The notes under the pieces were generated by a model. The model saw only the letters and a program-made list of their open reading frames with translations. It was not told the DNA's origin and made no database searches. From positions 1 to 38,444 of the forward strand of contig RFPM01000007.1 in the NCBI GenBank assembly GCA_009926125.1: a stretch of DNA of 38,444 bases, given 5' to 3'. The stretch's first letter is position 1; every line of letters begins with the position of its first letter. Shown here in pieces: positions 1 to 8,861 of this stretch. Source of the DNA: Flavobacteriales bacterium. Lineage in GTDB: Bacteria; Bacteroidota; Bacteroidia; Flavobacteriales_D; Crocinitomicaceae. The position numbers and the translations under genes were made by a program.

Positions 1-1272
1 TCAAATAATCATTATTTAAGTACAACGGCATCTATGCCATCTATAAGCAATACAATTCCAGCAAATACAAACATAATGGAATTAAAGTTTATTGTTAATG
101 GACCCTGCCCAGAAGTAAATACAAATGACTTCTTTAATTCTAACTCTCTTATTAATGGTGTTATCTGTAATCATAGATTTTCACCTGGAATACCACGAAC
201 AGCTGTCATTAATACAACAACAGCTTCAGCATGTGGCTCTTATGTATGGAATGGGACGACGTATACTGCATCTGGAATATATACAGGAACAACAGCAAAT
301 TGTGTAACTCAATCTTTGAACCTAACAATAACTCCTCTACAAGCACAACCAACAGGACTTTCTTGTTGGCAAACAGCAAGCTTTAACGAAGCAACATGTT
401 CTTGGGTTATAACAGGTACACAAGCAGTACAACCAATACTTGCATGTTACCAGACAGCAACATTCAATACAACAAGTTGCGATTGGGATGTAACAGGCAC
501 ACAATCTGTTAATACAATCACTCAAACAGCAATGGGTTCATATACATGGTCAAATAATGGTCAAACATATACTGCATCAGGTACATATACAGGAGTTGTT
601 GAAAATTGTATAGCACAAGTATTGAATCTTACAATTACACCACTTACTGCTACACTTTCACTACATGTTTTCTTGGATGGATATTATGTAATTAACTCAA
701 ACCCATCTTCAATGCGTCCTGCTAGATATAACAACCTTGTAGCATCTGGATCTACAAATACAGGGACCTCTACTGATGTTGATATTATCACAGTAGAATT
801 ACGAAGTCCTTCAAACCTTGATGTTGTAGCATACAGTGTTTCACCTATTTTACAAGCAAATGGAAGTGTGCAGTGTGTTTTCCCTGCGGCTGCTATAGGT
901 GCTACATATTACATTGTAGTTAACCATAGATCTTCATTACGATTATGGAGTGCAAATCCTGTAACTATGTCAGTTTCAACAGCACTTAATTTTTCCAATA
1001 ATATTACAAATGTTTATACAAACGGTTCAATATCCCCAATGAAAACATTAGTTTCAGGTTTATATGCATCAAGATTGGGAGAGTTGATAGAAGATGGGTA
1101 TTTAGATGGTGTGGATTATGCGGCTTTCGAATCAGATGTGTATTCATCAGCATACGGTAGTTTATATTTACTAGATGGAGACTTAAATGGTGACTCTTAT
1201 GTTGACGCTAGCGACTATGCTGTTTATGATTTTAACTCACAGTTAGGATCTTATGAGCAACGACCATATTAA
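1..1272 (+). CDS. Secreted repeat protein with dockerin-like C-terminus (partial, 5' end outside window)
   Basis: The frame is open from base 1, so this is the C-terminal part of a longer protein; the first Met at base 34 is unlikely to be the real start. It shows two copies of a Cys-containing repeat with the pattern GSYxWxxxxYTASGxYTG followed by NC and LNLTIT (about residues 66-110 and 170-215), and two copies of a repeat starting CWQTA or CYQTA and ending VTGTQ. Such repeats are typical of very large secreted, probably surface-bound Bacteroidota proteins. The end carries Asp-rich segments (EDGYLDGVDYAAFESD and DGDLNGDSYVDASDYAVYD) that look like paired dockerin or EF-hand calcium loops. 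No type IX secretion CTD is evident. The role is probably adhesion or surface structure, with the substrate unknown. A strong terminator follows. Confidence 0.75.
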   Translation, partial: SNNHYLSTTASMPSISNTIPANTNIMELKFIVNGPCPEVNTNDFFNSNSLINGVICNHRFSPGIPRTAVINTTTASACGSYVWNGTTYTASGIYTGTTANCVTQSLNLTITPLQAQPTGLSCWQTASFNEATCSWVITGTQAVQPILACYQTATFNTTSCDWDVTGTQSVNTITQTAMGSYTWSNNGQTYTASGTYTGVVENCIAQVLNLTITPLTATLSLHVFLDGYYVINSNPSSMRPARYNNLVASGSTNTGTSTDVDIITVELRSPSNLDVVAYSVSPILQANGSVQCVFPAAAIGATYYIVVNHRSSLRLWSANPVTMSVSTALNFSNNITNVYTNGSISPMKTLVSGLYASRLGELIEDGYLDGVDYAAFESDVYSSAYGSLYLLDGDLNGDSYVDASDYAVYDFNSQLGSYEQRPY

Positions 1273-1322
1273 CATATTTTTGCTCACCGCGTAAGCGGTT
1301 GATTTTTAAGAAATCACTATAA

Positions 1323-1352
1323 AAAAAACCAGTACATGCGTCCTGGTTTTTT
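1323..1352 (+). terminator. Rho-independent terminator of the repeat-protein gene
   Basis: Ten paired bases (1323-1332 with 1343-1352: A6CCAG against CTGGT6) enclose a 10-nt loop and end in a T run. It lies 50 bases after the stop codon at 1272. The A and T flanks make it usable in both directions. Confidence 0.8.
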
Positions 1353-1390
1353 GTGAGAGTTGATTCGTTCAATATCAAAGGCTTTATCGA

Positions 1391-1432
1391 AAATAAAAAA
1401 CGGAGATCCGATCAATTTTGACCAAATCTCCG
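1391..1432 (-). terminator. Minus-strand terminator-like hairpin
   Basis: CGGAGAT (1401-1407) pairs with ATCTCCG (1426-1432). Read on the minus strand the hairpin is followed by a T-rich run (plus-strand A run 1395-1400). No convincing minus-strand gene lies upstream, so it may end a non-coding transcript from the structured stretch to its right. Confidence 0.5.
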
Positions 1433-1907
1433 CTTGAGTGACAACGTAATGATGACATAATGATCTATTATATTTTGGGCATTACAAGATAAAGAGCGAA
1501 AAACAGAACGAAAGCGAAGAAAAACAAAAACGAGAATGACGCTATCGCATGGATGAAAAGAATGAGAATGAGTGTGAGAATGAAGAAAAGGCAGGTGATT
1601 AATCATCGCTTTCGCTCTGTTTTTCACTCTGCCTTTGTGACCACAAAGGTTGAAAAATCAAACTTTTATAAGGATCTAAATAAGCTGAAAGATTGGCATA
1701 TAAAAAAGTAAAAAGATTCTCTCTCCAAGACATTCTAATTGAAAATTTCTTGCCTCCCATTTTAGAATACAAAAAATTAATTTGTTCCTACCTAACCAAT
1801 AAAATTATTTACATGTTTGTCTAGATTTATTTTATATATTAAACTTCATTTACTTGAAAATACCTATTTTAAGCTAAATGAAGAGAACAAATACTTAAAC
1901 AAAAGGC
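1433..1907. other. Gene-free stretch with nested inverted repeats
   Basis: No convincing gene is seen. The stretch contains a 25-nt inverted repeat (1493-1517 with 1606-1630, two mismatches), an 8-bp inverted repeat (1587-1594 with 1629-1636), a 10-bp palindrome (1596-1605) and an 8-bp-stem hairpin (1632-1639 with 1642-1649). Between the main arms the plus strand is purine-rich, with GAATGA-like words repeated. Together with the minus-strand terminator at 1391-1432 this suggests a structured RNA on the minus strand, but no promoter was found. From about 1660 to 1907 it is plain AT-rich DNA. Confidence 0.4.
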
Positions 1908-2249
1908 ATGGCAAAAAATGTATCTAAACTTCAGAAAAATATTAAAGCAAGAGCTAATTTTTCTTCAAGTGACTATCCAGAACTTGAAAATAATTTAGAT
2001 GAAATTAGGAGAGAAATACAATTGTCTAGCGAAAAGTACGTAAGTGAAATTTTAATTTCCTTTTGTCGTGACCATGCAATAAATGGAGTATTTGTATTCG
2101 GCAATATGGACTTTACAAAAAAAGTAGCGCGAAAAGAACTGCCTATTCGACTTATTGAAAAGTTGTTTAAGCTGAACATTGGGAACAAGAATTTTATAAA
2201 GGACTTAGAAATATTCATTGAAACTAAGTTAAAGGAAACATCTATCTAA
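1908..2249 (+). CDS. Hypothetical protein, 113 aa
   Basis: I do not recognise a family. The protein is lysine- and glutamate-rich, without signal peptide or membrane segment, and is predicted to be mostly helical. A basic N-terminus (about residues 1-18) is followed by an acidic amphipathic segment (about 25-55). The ATG follows an A-rich leader, as usual for Bacteroidota. It stands alone between a non-coding stretch and a broken minus-strand gene. Codon use and full-length helical patterning favour a real gene. Confidence 0.5.
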   Translation: MAKNVSKLQKNIKARANFSSSDYPELENNLDEIRREIQLSSEKYVSEILISFCRDHAINGVFVFGNMDFTKKVARKELPIRLIEKLFKLNIGNKNFIKDLEIFIETKLKETSI

Positions 2250-2387
2250 CAGCGTTCAAATAAGAGTATTAGAAATCAAATTTTTTATTTTAATTTAATA
2301 CTATGGAAGTTTGACCAAACTCAGTGAACATATAGATCTTTACATCATCCAATAAAAAAAATAAATAAATTATATAACTCTAAATTA

Positions 2388-2818
2388 CTATGTCGTTTGC
2401 GGTGTAAAAAAATGCCAAGTAACCAGCTGTCTTTGCATCAAATGTTCGAAGTTCATGTGGTCAATAACTCCTTTTTGCTCCGCTATAAATACAAAATAGC
2501 TTGATTTTCTAGAAACAAAGCGAAAGTGAAACATTTCCATTAATGCGTAAGACGCTGCCACACTAATTTTTTCAATTGGCGCATCTTTGCTAAACCCCTT
2601 CCCTTCAATTATTTGCAAACATCCTTTTTTCAATTCCTCAAGTATTTGTGGGTCTTGACTTTTTGGTTGCTTGAAGGCATCAGATTCGCTATAAAGTACC
2701 GGACCAATTTCTAGATAATTAGCTGCTTTTGTATAGATATAGGGAAACATCGCATCGAGAGCCAGAACTGTAATTCATCTGACCAAGCATCCATTAATTT
2801 ATCAAGAGAATCGCTCAT
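2388..2818 (-). pseudogene. Frameshifted small gene, about 141 aa if repaired
   Basis: An ATG at 2818 opens a frame reading MSDSLDKLMDAWSDELQFWL, which then runs to an early stop. A second frame starting at 2750 continues for 120 residues. The break coincides with a 5-base tandem duplication (plus strand CATCG twice, 2748-2757). Removing one unit joins the frames exactly through SMFPYIYTKAANY and gives a single protein of about 141 residues. The family is unknown; the middle looks helical and there is no signal peptide or TM segment. The ORF from 2750 might still be made as a shortened protein. Confidence 0.65.
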
Positions 2819-2968
2819 AATAGAATTAAAATTAGAATTTAAATTAAAGCTAAGAAAAAAATTAATGCGATCTAAGTGAAGATAAAAAAAATTAAAGTCA
2901 ATATTCTTATCTTATATGGAGCTGACAAAAAAAAGTTAATTGAAATTACCGACTTATATATTAATTAA

Positions 2969-3796
2969 TCAAGGGCGTCGTTGATAGATAGTCTCTCCAA
3001 TTTTAAATTGATCGCACGTAATGTAATCTAACATCTGTTCACTTTTCCCATTCTTCTTTTTTTCTTCGAAGTTGCTACCACCTTTGTCAGTCAAAATTAC
3101 ATTACCTTCCAAAAAAGTTATTTTCCAAATTCCATGCCGACTACCACCATCATAAGTTGCCTCAAATTCTCCATTACTTTTGAAAACAAATGTGTAATTA
3201 TCTGAGATAGTACAAATCCATTTATCACTAATAAGGCACTTTTTTACTTTATATTCGTTATACGAATTATAAATAAATAAGAAACTAGGAATAACAATAG
3301 CAGAGACTAAATAAGAAAAATATTTTTTTTTATATCTATTTTTTTGGTCTGGTTCATATGTACTCCAGTTTACAAATTGATAAAGAGCAAAATAAGAAAC
3401 AATTCCTAAAAAACATAAGACAAAATAGTAATAAACCCCAAGTGTTACAAATTCATAATAATAAATATAAAATACTGCAAATAGGCCATTGCTAATAATG
3501 CTAATTATTATTGAAATCCATGCTAAGTTCTCTTTCTTATTTTGATGAATCGCTTTGTCTTCGAAACTTATATCTTCATCATTTCCCCTATAATATATTC
3601 TATAAATTATAATGTATATTCCCATAGCTATAATTCCAGAAGGCAATACCAATATAGCTAAGACTATTAAAAATAAAAATAAATATCCTATAGGTCCGCC
3701 CCCACTATTTGAACTGTCTGAACTTTCGGTTACATCATACTTTTTTCTGCCCCAAAAATCAGTTCCTATTTCTTTAATTTCATAATTTTTTTTCAT
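2969..3796 (-). CDS. Membrane protein with C-terminal beta-rich domain, 275 aa
   Basis: A soluble N-terminus (about 1-30) ends in a Ser/Gly linker containing GGG. Four predicted membrane segments follow, at about 36-68, 91-112, 120-140 and 165-183. The last 90 residues (about 190-275) have alternating beta strands with the pattern NYTFVFKSNGEFEAT and HGIWKITF, reminiscent of lipocalin-like domains that follow membrane anchors in Bacteroidota. The layout (short N-terminus, glycine linker, four TM, soluble tail) resembles the unrelated-looking protein at 8862-9575. No enzyme motif is visible. It is divergent from the ion-channel gene at 3991, with 194 AT-rich bases between them. Confidence 0.6.
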   Translation of the reverse strand: MKKNYEIKEIGTDFWGRKKYDVTESSDSSNSGGGPIGYLFLFLIVLAILVLPSGIIAMGIYIIIYRIYYRGNDEDISFEDKAIHQNKKENLAWISIIISIISNGLFAVFYIYYYEFVTLGVYYYFVLCFLGIVSYFALYQFVNWSTYEPDQKNRYKKKYFSYLVSAIVIPSFLFIYNSYNEYKVKKCLISDKWICTISDNYTFVFKSNGEFEATYDGGSRHGIWKITFLEGNVILTDKGGSNFEEKKKNGKSEQMLDYITCDQFKIGETIYQRRP

Positions 3797-3990
3797 TTAT
3801 GATATCTTTTTTTACAACGAATAGAAACAGCAGTCAGATTAAAAAGGAGATTTAATCTTAAATTTAGTATTACTTTTCTAAAATAACTAATCTAATGAAC
3901 CTAAAAAAAATTATAAAGAGAAATTTAAACCTATATTTGAATTAGCTCTGCCCTAAAATAAGCAGTTAGTTAAATAATAAGTCTAAATAT

Positions 3991-4992
3991 ATGAAATTCA
4001 AATTCTTTAAGTTATTATTTATATTAATAATTGCATTCTTTTCTAGTTTACAATTATTCGCCTCATCTAAACCAAAAGTATATGTAGGTTTTTATATTAA
4101 ATCATTAAAAACTGACATAAAAGAAGAGCTTGTTTCTATTGACTTTTATTATTGGTACAGATTTAAATTACCTAAAAATAAAGCAGATATTAGTAAATAT
4201 TGTGACATAGAATATGTTAATGGTGATATTTCTATGGATGAAATATATGAAGAGAAAGAAATAGGTAATCAATTTTATAAACATGGCAGAATAAAAGGTG
4301 ATTTTTCTTTTTCACTTGATTACACAAATTATCCCTTTGATAAGCAAAAAATTTTAATTCAAATAGAACATGCTTACTACACTTTTGACCAAATTGAACT
4401 TATACCAGACACAATATCTTACTCTAGAACAAATACTAATAGAGATTTTTGGGGGATATCAGAAGATTTAGACTCTAAAGATATTATAATTAATAAATCT
4501 TATTTTAACATAGATCATAGGGTGTATGAAACTGATTTTGGAGATATAAGTTTGAAAGATAAACAAAGTTCATATTCTAGATTGTCGTATTTTATAGATT
4601 TTTCTAGGAATTATATTCCTTATAGTTTTAAATTTTTGATTCCAATAATTATCATTCTAAGTTTATCCTATTTAGTTTTTTATATCCCTGCTGAATCTTT
4701 AGAGCTAGCATGTAGTTTAACAGTAACATCACTTTTAGCAGCAATAGCATTTCAATGGACTATTTCAGATGATTTACCTAATATTGGATATCTAACAACA
4801 GTTGATAAGATATTTTATTTAGCTTATTTGTTAATAATGCTCGCGATGGTTCAAACTGTATGGACTTATAATCTTGTTAAAAATGACAATGAGAAACTTG
4901 CGATAAAATTAGAACTGTTGGGTAGATGGTTTTTCCCAATTCTTTTTATATGCTTTTCATTTTACTTCATTCTTAAAGGTGTATTTTCTTGA
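3991..4992 (+). CDS. Pentameric ligand-gated ion channel homologue (Cys-loop superfamily, GLIC/ELIC type)
   Basis: Subunit of a probable homopentameric channel in the inner membrane with its ligand-binding domain in the periplasm. A signal peptide (about 1-24) precedes a beta-rich extracellular domain (about 28-205) containing YPFDKQ (114-119), the counterpart of the conserved FPFDxQ loop. As in other bacterial members the two loop cysteines are absent. TM1 (about 211-232) has the conserved proline (P218). TM2 (about 238-256) is followed by DDLPNIGYLTTVDK (260-273), which matches the family's LP...Y.T..D TM2-TM3 loop. TM3 is about 272-294 and TM4 about 311-330. The length of 333 aa is normal. 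Ligand and ion selectivity cannot be read from the sequence. It converges with the next gene, only two bases between stops. Confidence 0.9.
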   Translation: MKFKFFKLLFILIIAFFSSLQLFASSKPKVYVGFYIKSLKTDIKEELVSIDFYYWYRFKLPKNKADISKYCDIEYVNGDISMDEIYEEKEIGNQFYKHGRIKGDFSFSLDYTNYPFDKQKILIQIEHAYYTFDQIELIPDTISYSRTNTNRDFWGISEDLDSKDIIINKSYFNIDHRVYETDFGDISLKDKQSSYSRLSYFIDFSRNYIPYSFKFLIPIIIILSLSYLVFYIPAESLELACSLTVTSLLAAIAFQWTISDDLPNIGYLTTVDKIFYLAYLLIMLAMVQTVWTYNLVKNDNEKLAIKLELLGRWFFPILFICFSFYFILKGVFS

Positions 4993-4994
4993 TA

Positions 4995-5987
4995 TTATTT
5001 ACCAAAAATATAATTAAAAAGGATGTTGTTTATTTTATATTTATTTTTAATAGACTCTAGAATATAAGCTACACTAAAAAATAATACTATAAAAACCAAA
5101 TTACTTATATAAAAATTAGTAGTTTGATTTTGTAATTTGGAAAAAAAAATATGATATAATGTCAAGTGAAATACATAAATAAATAAACTAACTTTACCTA
5201 GTTTAGACAAAGGTGAAAGTAATTTTGAATTATAATTTAAAGGTATATTAAAAAGAATTATAATCCAACCGAACGCAATTAACAAATAACTAAAACTAAA
5301 AGGATAAAATATTTCAATTGCAAAATCTCTTAAATATGTGGGTTTATTATAAAATATTAAAAATAAACCCAACAAAAATGAACTAATCCCAATATAAATG
5401 ATTTTAGTAATTTGAACAATATTATTTTTTACTAAATACCCAAAAATAACAATTGAAAACCAAGGAAATAAAGGAAACCATCCGTCAAAAAATAAATTTT
5501 TCAAAAGGGCAACAGTACTAAATTGTTTTAATTGACTTAATGAAATTTCATTTAAACTAAACTCATATAAATTATTAACTTGATATATGAAGGTAGTAGT
5601 AAATAAAAAGACTATAAGCCCAAACAATAAATATTTATTTAACCTTAACCAAAGTGGAAACAAAATTATAGAAAATCCAATGAGATATAAAACGTCAAAT
5701 GAATAAAAAGGTAGTATATTCCATATAAATAAATCAATTAAAACAGCAGATAATAAAATAAACAAACCTTTTTTTAGATTATTTAAATTACATCCTTTTT
5801 TTAAATTAAAACCGACTAAAAATAAAAAAATTGGAGCTGATAAAGAGCAAATAATTCTAAATATAGTCAATGAAGTTAAGGAATTATCTTCTATATAAGG
5901 AGCTGAATGTGCGAAAAACATGAGTAATAAAGCTAAACCTCTTATTACATCTGTTTTAACATTTCTATTTATCACTTCTTTCGTCAT
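4995..5987 (-). CDS. DUF1624 / heparan-alpha-glucosaminide N-acetyltransferase-like membrane protein
   Basis: Polytopic membrane protein with about ten hydrophobic segments. The start carries the family signature DVIRGLALLLMFFAHSAP (13-30) with the conserved Asp-x-x-Arg-Gly and His27. A second signature, WFPLFPWFSIVIFGYL, lies near residue 175. These features match the HGSNAT_cat/DUF1624 family of transmembrane acyltransferases, which move acetyl or acyl groups across the membrane; the acceptor in Bacteroidota is usually not known. The length of 330 aa is slightly short of typical members. It is transcribed toward the ion-channel gene with no room for a separate terminator. Confidence 0.8.
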   Translation of the reverse strand: MTKEVINRNVKTDVIRGLALLLMFFAHSAPYIEDNSLTSLTIFRIICSLSAPIFLFLVGFNLKKGCNLNNLKKGLFILLSAVLIDLFIWNILPFYSFDVLYLIGFSIILFPLWLRLNKYLLFGLIVFLFTTTFIYQVNNLYEFSLNEISLSQLKQFSTVALLKNLFFDGWFPLFPWFSIVIFGYLVKNNIVQITKIIYIGISSFLLGLFLIFYNKPTYLRDFAIEIFYPFSFSYLLIAFGWIIILFNIPLNYNSKLLSPLSKLGKVSLFIYVFHLTLYHIFFSKLQNQTTNFYISNLVFIVLFFSVAYILESIKNKYKINNILFNYIFGK

Positions 5988-6261
5988 TTTAAAACAAAAG
6001 TAAGATTAATAAATTTAACTTTTTTAAGAATTATTATTAATGAAATTACTTTTAGTTAAATAGTTATTAACTCTATTAAAATGAAATCCATATATAGAAA
6101 ATGCTTAGCATTTTAAATCAAAGTATTGAATGTGTCAAATAACAGGAAATAGCTTTATTTTTTTTTAAAGAATCAGTTTTTACCCCCTGCATAAAATTTC
6201 AAAAAAGGGAACTAGCATTCTTTAAAATTTTGCTTACCTTTCATTTTCAAAGTTATTAATT

Positions 6262-7614
6262 ATGCCCTTAGATAAAAAAACACTAAAAGTTAGTAGTTCC
6301 ATTATTAAAATAGTCGGGATTTTCGAATCTGTGAATGTTAAAAAAACCATTTCAGGATTTAAATCTATTGGTTATACTTCCGATTCATTAGATGATGATA
6401 CTTTAGGTTTCTATAAAAATTACTGGTATCAAGAATTTAGAGACTTACTTTTCTTATTTAAAGGTGATGCAGCTGCAACATACCTATCCAAAAACATCGA
6501 TCAAAAAATAGAGTTTATTAAATCTAAAGATGAAAAAACAAACACGAGTGTTAAAGTACAAGCGGGAATTAAAAACTTGGAGGTCTTTTTATTTCCAAAT
6601 GGCTTACATTTCTTTAGTATTGAACTCTATACTCCTGTTCTGAGCTTATCGGAAATTTCAGAGTTGACAAATTGCGCACGAGATTTTGAAAAAAAAGTAA
6701 TTATTGAGGGTGAAACAATAAAATGGGTAAATTGGATTGAAAAGAACTGTTTAAATAACATAAAAATAAGTTCAAGCCCAACTGAAGCACCAGTGAGTGT
6801 TGATGAATTTTCAGGTTCGAAATTTAAATTATTTACAGTAGTAGATTTAGTAAACAGTGATGAAATTATATCTCATGAAGTTATCAGTGAACTACTCTTT
6901 GATATTGGAACTGTTTCCCGTATTAATACTGCAAAAGGAAATGAGCAGCAATCACCTAGCATAGCTTATTATGATGAGCTAATGGCGGATAAAATAGATG
7001 TATTTCAAAATTATGCTATGTTACCATTGTTTGATTCCTTTACCACAGTTGGCTATAATTTATTAAACGGTAATGAGGGGCAACAGAAAGGAAAATACAA
7101 TACTTTCTCTAACATGTATTTTAGAATTTACTTATACAACCTGTTCTTAAAATACAATTTATTCCGCTATAATTCTAAAATAAATGCTGATTCCGTTAAA
7201 ACTAGAGATGAATTTGAGGGATTTTTAAATACCTATAACATCAGTCATATTTCCTATAATTTCTTGCCTAATCTAATCTATCATGGATTACGGAAAAGCC
7301 TTCAAATTGACAATGAATTAAAACAATTTCAAGATCGCATCAATCGTATTTCTCAAGCAATCCAAGAAAAACAACAAAAACGATCTAATTTACTATTAGG
7401 AATTGTGAGTGTTTTGGCTTCCATAAGTAGCGTTGGACCAATCATTAATTTCATTGAAAAATTTAGAAATAATCTTCTATTAAATCCTTTTGCTTTTTAT
7501 TTAATTATTGGAATTATCGCGATTGCAATTGCTTTACCGATATTAATGTATCTTTTTCCTGAAAAGAAAAAACAATTAACGAAAAAATGGAAGCAAAGGA
7601 TAAATTCCAAATAA
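6262..7614 (+). CDS. Hypothetical protein with CorA-like layout (soluble domain, helix, two C-terminal TM), 450 aa
   Basis: A large soluble N-terminal region (about 1-345) leads into a long charged helix (about 350-378) and two C-terminal membrane segments (about 378-397 and 411-432), ending in a Lys-rich tail. This is the topology of CorA-family metal channels, but the family's GMN signature is not present between the TM segments, so true homology is unproven. CorA-like proteins without GMN are known as membrane effectors in some defence systems, for example with type III CRISPR. The last 28 bases overlap the next gene, so the two are probably translationally coupled. The start was chosen at the first ATG, just after an AT-rich non-coding 270 bases. 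Confidence 0.6.
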   Translation: MPLDKKTLKVSSSIIKIVGIFESVNVKKTISGFKSIGYTSDSLDDDTLGFYKNYWYQEFRDLLFLFKGDAAATYLSKNIDQKIEFIKSKDEKTNTSVKVQAGIKNLEVFLFPNGLHFFSIELYTPVLSLSEISELTNCARDFEKKVIIEGETIKWVNWIEKNCLNNIKISSSPTEAPVSVDEFSGSKFKLFTVVDLVNSDEIISHEVISELLFDIGTVSRINTAKGNEQQSPSIAYYDELMADKIDVFQNYAMLPLFDSFTTVGYNLLNGNEGQQKGKYNTFSNMYFRIYLYNLFLKYNLFRYNSKINADSVKTRDEFEGFLNTYNISHISYNFLPNLIYHGLRKSLQIDNELKQFQDRINRISQAIQEKQQKRSNLLLGIVSVLASISSVGPIINFIEKFRNNLLLNPFAFYLIIGIIAIAIALPILMYLFPEKKKQLTKKWKQRINSK

Positions 7615-8135
7615 GTCTTGATAGCGCATTTTATTTATTAAAGCACTTTGATGGGATTACTATTGAAGAACTTGAAGAACTTGAAAAAGCAGGTAAACTT
7701 ATTGATGATATTAACAAGCAATTTAGAGTTATTGGTTCAAAATTTGATAGCGCACACATTTCTGGATACCGCCAACTTTTAGAATTAATCAATTCTAATG
7801 AACCAGACGATGTCATTGAACAAATCAATGGAAGAAAGGCATTTATTTTTAAATTTAACCATGAAATCGGAACTGATTTCATTCAAAACACAAGAGCGTT
7901 AAGCACCCTTCAAAAAAGCCAAATTATTACAGACAATAGATTAGGGTATAGCATTCGATGCATAAAAATGAAAGCTCAACATACGAAACAGCTGGTTGTG
8001 GTAACTGAGGGGGTAAATCTTATCACTTCCTATCCAGGAACATACGCTCCCCCACTCCCAAAAGACACAATGGATGCAGCCTTATTTGAGCAATGTTCGC
8101 GGTTTTGGGAGGATCATGTTTTTATTATTCAATAA
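7587..8135 (+). CDS. Hypothetical 182-aa protein, possible RNase-toxin (BECR-like) fold
   Basis: No family is recognised with certainty. The N-terminal half (about 1-85) is acidic and helical. The C-terminal half has FKFNHEIGTDFIQNTRAL (about 89-106), a basic strand with RCIKMKAQHTK, and VEGV-like turns leading to LITSYPGTYAPPLP. A His-containing segment followed by basic strands and a closing Thr/Ser-x-Tyr-Pro strand is the pattern seen in several BECR-fold RNase toxins (colicin D/E5, EndoU and related CDI toxins). This is a resemblance by eye only. Overlap with the CorA-like gene implies co-expression, so it might be the effector or regulator of a two-gene cassette. Confidence 0.55.
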   Translation: MEAKDKFQISLDSAFYLLKHFDGITIEELEELEKAGKLIDDINKQFRVIGSKFDSAHISGYRQLLELINSNEPDDVIEQINGRKAFIFKFNHEIGTDFIQNTRALSTLQKSQIITDNRLGYSIRCIKMKAQHTKQLVVVTEGVNLITSYPGTYAPPLPKDTMDAALFEQCSRFWEDHVFIIQ

Positions 8136-8365
8136 AGCAATGCACTTACTTTTAACTTTTAAGTATTTTAATATCAGTTCAATTGATTTTAGATTATAAG
8201 TTTAACTAAATCACATCTACCTACCACTTGGTAAACATTTAGAGCGAACTGTAATTTACAATCATATCCATTTTCCGAGAATGGAGTCTGGTAAAAAAAA
8301 CAATATAGTTTTTTAAAGACGATGAATGGCAAATAAGTAATTCTAAGGGAACGTGGATTGAATAA

Positions 8366-8857
8366 TTATTGAAATATTATTCCTTGTGCTAAATTCTTTG
8401 GGCAAATTCGTGCTGTATCATTTTCAATTTTAACCTTTAATTGCTTTATCACCTTTGTTTGTTGAATGAGACAGGTATAATTTAAGATTTTATACGTTCC
8501 CTCTACTTTCATTCCTGACAACTTCATATCAAAACCATAATCAAGTTTTTGAAGTAAATTATTTAACTTAAGTGGCGAAAAATTTTGCTTTGTATTGGCG
8601 TCTAATAGCTCTAGCATTTTGAGTGTTTGTCCAGTTCTATAGTATGCATTAAACAAACAGCCAATGTTTGAACCTTTCATCATGACAGGATTTGACATTG
8701 GTTTAATTAATGAATCTTTAACATCAATTTGTGTTACTTGAGGAATCTCATTCTCCTTCAAAATGCCTGGTTTATTTTCAAGGGTATTAGAATGACAAGA
8801 AGAAAGGATCGTAATTCCAATAAATGCGAATGCCAATATGTTGATTTGTCTTTTCAT
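8366..8857 (-). CDS. Small lipoprotein, 163 aa
   Basis: The N-terminus has a basic start, a hydrophobic stretch and the lipobox LSSC (cleavage before Cys21), so the mature protein should be a lipoprotein of about 143 residues. The residue after Cys is His, followed by Ser-Asn. The mature part shows KLSGMKVEGTYKI and TCLIQQTKVIKQLKVKIEND, which look like beta strands. The family is unknown. It starts four bases after the stop of the upstream membrane-protein gene, so both belong to one transcript. Confidence 0.7.
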   Translation of the reverse strand: MKRQINILAFAFIGITILSSCHSNTLENKPGILKENEIPQVTQIDVKDSLIKPMSNPVMMKGSNIGCLFNAYYRTGQTLKMLELLDANTKQNFSPLKLNNLLQKLDYGFDMKLSGMKVEGTYKILNYTCLIQQTKVIKQLKVKIENDTARICPKNLAQGIIFQ

Positions 8858-8861
8858 CGAT

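Noticed and set aside
1412-1627. Minus-strand ORF of 71 codons in the inverted-repeat stretch
   Set aside because: His/Ser/Phe-rich composition follows from the purine-rich repeats; no protein-like pattern and no start signals.
8267-8285. Hairpin TCCATT/AATGGA as terminator between convergent genes
   Set aside because: Only six base pairs and no T run in either direction.
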